Below are positions 60,852 through 64,000 of a stretch of 64,000 nt of DNA, piece by piece. This DNA comes from Paenibacillus sp. PAMC 26794. Lineage in GTDB: Bacteria > Bacillota > Bacilli > Paenibacillales > Paenibacillaceae. A program made the position numbers and the translations under genes. Location of the stretch: positions 186,001 to 250,000 of the forward strand of contig NZ_ANHX01000025.1 in NCBI RefSeq assembly GCF_000316035.1, read 5' to 3'. Every line of letters begins with the position of its first letter. Position 1 is the first letter of the stretch. The notes under the pieces were generated by a model. That model was not told the origin of the DNA. It worked only from the letters and a program-made list of their open reading frames with translations, and did not search any database.

Positions 60852-61832
60852 CTATTGAATCATGTCTTCAACTTCGTTGATAATCTCGCTTCGCCCAATC
60901 GCTCCCCAGCCCTTAAACAACCAGAACGAGTCTGTCGTATAGACCTGATCTGCACCAACAGCCGGTACTCCCTTCCAGAGTGAGCTTGCATTGATGTTGT
61001 TTAAATACTCATCGGCATTCGGGTCAATCTCCAGAACTACGAAATCAGCATCCACATCTGCAATCTTCTCCATGGACAGGTCCTCACGTTGTTCGGCAGG
61101 TGTCACAGTCGTTGGCACAAATCCAAGATCATGATACAAAAGTGTGTTGGTTGGATGTCCTTTTGCCGCGTATATCTGCAAGGTCTTCTCTCTTACACGC
61201 AGATAAGCCAGCTTTTTTTGATCCAGTTGTTCGATCTTCGCTTTTAGTTGCTTCGCCTGCTGCTCTACCTCGGCTATCTTTTCTTTTGCCAGATCCACTT
61301 TGTTGTACATCCCGGCAATGGTCAACAGATCCTGTGTCCAATAGGTTGTATCATCAGCATAATCTAGCCATTCAGTACCAAGTACAATCGTTGGAGCGAT
61401 TTTCTCCAACTGATCATACGTATTCTCCGCAGTTCGACTCTCAATTACGATGACATCCGGATCAATCTGAAGGATAGCCTCCAGGTTAGGACTGTCTGCC
61501 GACCCTACCGTTGGAACGCCGGCAAGCTGATCTGCAAGGTAAGGCAAATAATCTCCTCCGTAACGAACTTCTGCATTAACGCCTGCTGGTTTCTCACCAA
61601 TCGTCAACATGTGATCGATGTAGGCAGCAGATAATACCACCATACGCTCTATCTTTTGCGGTACAACCGCTGTTCCTTTAAGATGCTTGATATCTTGTGT
61701 ACCACTCTCTTCCACAGGTGTATCCTGTTGCTGAGGCGTTGCTTCATTTAATTCCGATGTCTTGCCACATGCCGCCAGTACGAGCACAAGCATGGCCAAC
61801 AGTATGATATTTGCTACTCTCTGTCTTACCAT
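60852..61832 (-). CDS. Iron-siderophore ABC transporter substrate-binding lipoprotein
   Basis: The 326-residue protein has a lipoprotein signal with lipobox LAAC (Cys near residue 22) and a class III periplasmic-binding fold: IERMVVLSAAYIDHMLTIG, PNLEAILQIDPDVIVIES and the long backbone helix. It binds ferric siderophore outside the membrane. No permease or ATPase gene is adjacent, so it must use a complex encoded elsewhere. A Fur box lies upstream and FhuF downstream. Confidence 0.92.
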   Translation of the reverse strand: MVRQRVANIILLAMLVLVLAACGKTSELNEATPQQQDTPVEESGTQDIKHLKGTAVVPQKIERMVVLSAAYIDHMLTIGEKPAGVNAEVRYGGDYLPYLADQLAGVPTVGSADSPNLEAILQIDPDVIVIESRTAENTYDQLEKIAPTIVLGTEWLDYADDTTYWTQDLLTIAGMYNKVDLAKEKIAEVEQQAKQLKAKIEQLDQKKLAYLRVREKTLQIYAAKGHPTNTLLYHDLGFVPTTVTPAEQREDLSMEKIADVDADFVVLEIDPNADEYLNNINASSLWKGVPAVGADQVYTTDSFWLFKGWGAIGRSEIINEVEDMIQ

Positions 61833-61862
61833 TTGTAGTAAATCCCCTCTACTATTTAATAA

Positions 61863-61877
61863 TAATAATCATTATCA
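61863..61877 (-). promoter_or_regulatory. Fur box of the siderophore-binding protein/FhuF operon
   Basis: On the minus strand TGATAATGATTATTA matches the Fur consensus TGATAATNATTATCA except for one base. It is 31 bases upstream of the lipoprotein start. Confidence 0.8.
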
Positions 61878-61940
61878 CTATAGTAGGAAAAAGCGAATAG
61901 GCTTACCATGGATTATTCCACTCTCTTCTCTTGCACAATA

Positions 61941-63542
61941 TCACCGTAAGGTAACCCCAAGTTGCTCTGCCACATATCGCATAGCCCACATGCGTCCGGT
62001 TGGACCCAGCGTTTTGAAGAAAATATCTCCTGCATTATATACATGGCCTACTTGAACAGCCTTTAATGCCAACCATGCACTGGATTGCTGCAATTGCCTC
62101 AGTTGAGCACGTGCCTCTTCTGTGGGATCGACCATTACAAACACATGATCCGCGTCGTATAACTGTAAATCGCGAACTTTACACTCTACAGCCCACTGTT
62201 GTTCCGGAAAATCACGAGGCAAATAAAATCCCAGATCATCATACAACAGGGCCCCTGTCTGGTTATTCAATCCATACATTCGGTAGAAATGAGAAGTCAC
62301 CCGGATGAACATGGCACTCTGTTTCCCCCACCTCGATTGAATGCGCCCTCGAAGAACCCGGCTCAGTTCAGTATGTTGTTCTATCCACTGTACAGCCTGT
62401 TCGGTGCGGCCCATAATGTCCGCCATATACAGAAGCCTCTCACCAAAATGGTTGGTGTGCTCCAGCATGGTGGTAGGCGCGATACGATGCAGGGATTCAT
62501 TTGGTTCCAAACGATCACTTGTAATGATCAGGTCCGGTTGGACTCGCCTCAAATCATCATAGTTCTGATTGAAGCTATCCAGGATAAGCCCCTGATGACT
62601 GTGTGCTTGAAGCGCAGGTATGGCAACATGACGAGCCACCCTCTGACCATAGGATAAAGCGGATACTGGCCTCAAACCGAGCGTTATCACATAATCGTCC
62701 AACCCGTAGTACAAGGTGGCAATTCGGTTTACTTTATTTTTCATATACAACGTTGGTGCGATACCTTCGTTTTTCTTGAAGACTCTGCTGAAATAGTGTT
62801 CGTCTTTATAGCCCACTTGCTCCGCAATATCCTTGATTTTGTCTGAAGAAAATAACAGCTGCTTGGCCTTCGCCATACGTTGTTTCAGGATATATTCGAT
62901 CGGAGTCATATTGAATTGCCGTTTGAACGTTCTTATAAAATGATTCACACTAAGCCCTGCCATGCGTGCCATTTGTTCAATTCGAATATCTTTCATATAC
63001 TGATGCGTCATATATTCAAGCGCACGATCCATCCCTACTTCAGGTGGAGTTGCTTCTTTCACGTGAATCATTAACTGAATCAACAACTCATGTAAAAGAT
63101 GTTTCCTGCGCGTCTTTTCCAGACTAGTGAAAGAGTATTTTCCACTCACCAGAGTATCCATCATCTCTTGAGTATCACGTGCATTGGAAGGAATATGAAG
63201 CTTGCCCGTAACGGGGAAATCACACGCCTCGGTATGCCAGTCACTCCAACTCCGGGTAAGTGCCACACAGGAAAATAAAATAATATGATAACGGACAGGT
63301 GCTTCCTTATCCGTCTGAAACTCCACTTGCATTCCTGGTTTCAACAAAAACCACTCGCCTTGAAACACCGTATGTACAACGTTATCCATAGACAAAGATC
63401 CCTTGCCAGCAATAACCCTGCAAATCGCGAACCTCTTCCAGACCCTGCGCTGGACAACTCCCGGATTGCTGGTGTAATCGCAGACATGGACAGCAGAGAA
63501 AAAAAGTTGCTCCAGTCGTTTGATCCAATCATTTTCCTCCAT
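61941..63542 (-). CDS. btr: AraC regulator fused to a substrate-binding domain (Btr-like)
   Basis: The 533-residue protein has an N-terminal cupin-like part and an AraC domain (about 178-275, with IRIEQMARMAGLSVNHFIRT and IAEQVGYKDEHYFSRVFKKN). A C-terminal iron-siderophore binding-protein fold of about 250 residues follows. Length and order match B. subtilis Btr, which senses ferric siderophore directly and activates uptake genes. It has no signal peptide. The binding-protein gene lies 108 bp downstream behind its own Fur box, the probable target. GGGAGGGG precedes the ATG. Confidence 0.9.
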   Translation of the reverse strand: MEENDWIKRLEQLFFSAVHVCDYTSNPGVVQRRVWKRFAICRVIAGKGSLSMDNVVHTVFQGEWFLLKPGMQVEFQTDKEAPVRYHIILFSCVALTRSWSDWHTEACDFPVTGKLHIPSNARDTQEMMDTLVSGKYSFTSLEKTRRKHLLHELLIQLMIHVKEATPPEVGMDRALEYMTHQYMKDIRIEQMARMAGLSVNHFIRTFKRQFNMTPIEYILKQRMAKAKQLLFSSDKIKDIAEQVGYKDEHYFSRVFKKNEGIAPTLYMKNKVNRIATLYYGLDDYVITLGLRPVSALSYGQRVARHVAIPALQAHSHQGLILDSFNQNYDDLRRVQPDLIITSDRLEPNESLHRIAPTTMLEHTNHFGERLLYMADIMGRTEQAVQWIEQHTELSRVLRGRIQSRWGKQSAMFIRVTSHFYRMYGLNNQTGALLYDDLGFYLPRDFPEQQWAVECKVRDLQLYDADHVFVMVDPTEEARAQLRQLQQSSAWLALKAVQVGHVYNAGDIFFKTLGPTGRMWAMRYVAEQLGVTLR

Positions 63543-63628
63543 GCTGACGTCCCCTCCCTGTTTGGATCGAACTCTGTAATCGCCTGATTAAACCATATTT
63601 TTTGCCTTTCAGTTAATTATAGATAGAT

Positions 63629-63643
63629 TGATAACAATTCTCA
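63629..63643. promoter_or_regulatory. Fur box upstream of the btr-like gene
   Basis: TGATAACAATTCTCA agrees with TGATAATNATTATCA at all but two fixed positions and lies about 90 bp before the regulator start. Confidence 0.7.
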
Positions 63644-63779
63644 ATAACATTAACAATCGATATTAACTTATCCATTTGGACAACATATACGGATTGCAAT
63701 GTAACGTAGCGGGATATAACGCTAGAATCAGCAACATTTTCTAACCTGTTGCAAAATCATAAAAGGCATGATATATTAA

Positions 63780-63821
63780 TTGAGCTATCAATTATTGATA
63801 CATCAAATATTGATACATCAA
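63780..63821. promoter_or_regulatory. Three tandem palindromic sites at 15-bp intervals
   Basis: TTGAGCTATCAA (63780-63791), TTGATACATCAA (63795-63806) and TTGATACATCAA (63810-63821) are each dyads of TTGA/TCAA type with exactly 15 bp between centres. They lie 110-150 bp upstream of the probable MarR gene and look like its operator array. Confidence 0.6.
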
Positions 63822-63933
63822 TGATCGAGAGCATCCAAATAATCATTAGGCAATGGCATTGTATACTGCAACTTTAATCATTGGTTAACATACGCCGTTG
63901 TTCATGATTCAGATTCACCCGGGAGGTCTAGTC

Positions 63934-64000
63934 ATGACACGTATTGTTTCCAAAGAAGAACAGATCATCAACCTGTTGAACGTGTTGGGTAACAAAATCA
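63934..64000 (+). CDS. 5' end of a probable MarR-family regulator
   Basis: Only 22 codons are in the window (MTRIVSKEEQIINLLNVLGN and two more), after GGGAGGTC. The start resembles Paenibacillus MarR-type regulators whose first helix reads ELIDLLNLLGNKI. The three palindromes upstream suit such a regulator. The call is tentative because so little is visible. Confidence 0.45.
   Translation, partial: MTRIVSKEEQIINLLNVLGNKI

Larger units (their letters stand above)
63543..63933. other. Divergent regulatory region (btr-like / MarR-like)
   Basis: No gene is present in these 391 bp. It contains a Fur box on the btr side and three 15-bp-spaced palindromes on the side of the gene that starts at 63934. 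Confidence 0.6.

Overview
The window looks like chromosomal DNA of a low-to-mid GC Gram-positive bacterium, most probably Paenibacillus. The evidence is strong purine-rich ribosome binding sites, frequent TTG/GTG starts, Bacillales-type gene families (YtxH, YnzC/DUF896, DUF1450, AraM-type glycerol-1-phosphate dehydrogenase, LtaS-family synthase, a Btr-like AraC/substrate-binding fusion), a Firmicutes heme operon, and good matches to Fur and GlnR/TnrA boxes. The species call is an inference. There is no rRNA, CRISPR array, insertion sequence or prophage. One tRNA-Leu(CAG) is present.

Layout. 1-3.1 kb: the 5' end of a YtpB-like terpene synthase gene, divergent from a MATE-like and an MFS transporter pair. 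3.1-7.6 kb: cold shock protein, two small proteins, oligoendopeptidase F with two well-formed starts, a LapA-domain protein and an M42 aminopeptidase. 7.6-12.2 kb (minus): coiled-coil protein, ABC-F ATPase, TetR regulator, DUF92 membrane protein. 12.5-16 kb: small exported protein, then a FAH-family hydrolase, glycerophosphodiesterase and CapA-like protein on the minus strand. 16.1-19.6 kb: hemE-hemH-hemY operon. 19.7-32.5 kb: MFS exporter, cytochrome P450, secreted asparaginase behind two GlnR/TnrA boxes, O-methyltransferase, rRNA methyltransferase, LTA-synthase-like protein, deaminase, FrnE-like oxidoreductase, aldo/keto reductase and small Fe-S-related proteins. 32.6-38.3 kb (mostly minus): LysM-M14 peptidase, glutamate racemase, YtxH, a four-gene cluster (Dabb, a 36-residue membrane protein, DUF86, DUF4261) and a lone holin. 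38.6-45.6 kb: tandem-HTH protein, AraM, tRNA-Leu, Gfo/Idh oxidoreductase, HxlR regulator, diguanylate cyclase, spermidine-synthase-like protein.

45.7-49.7 kb is a decaying oxidoreductase/regulator region: a LysR gene, an SDR gene that has lost its catalytic core in frame, an Atu4866 protein, an AraC gene lacking its N-terminal domain, a MerR/SDR pair with twin operator-promoters, and a leftover GntR C-terminus. 49.8-56 kb holds an oxalate-decarboxylase homologue with an altered active-site lid, a palindromic repeat, a SAM methyltransferase and the fruR-fruK-fruA operon. 56-64 kb has a G1 glutamic peptidase, a DNA-binding-like protein, a flavin monooxygenase-like protein, DUF896, and an iron-uptake module (AraC/SBP fusion regulator, siderophore-binding lipoprotein, FhuF reductase) with two Fur boxes. 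The window ends in the first codons of a probable MarR regulator preceded by three palindromes spaced exactly 15 bp apart.

No clearly new system stands out. The best leads are the dual-start PepF, the core-deleted SDR, the altered oxalate decarboxylase lid, the small-membrane-protein/DUF86/DUF4261 cluster, two different intergenic palindromic elements, and several very regular operators.
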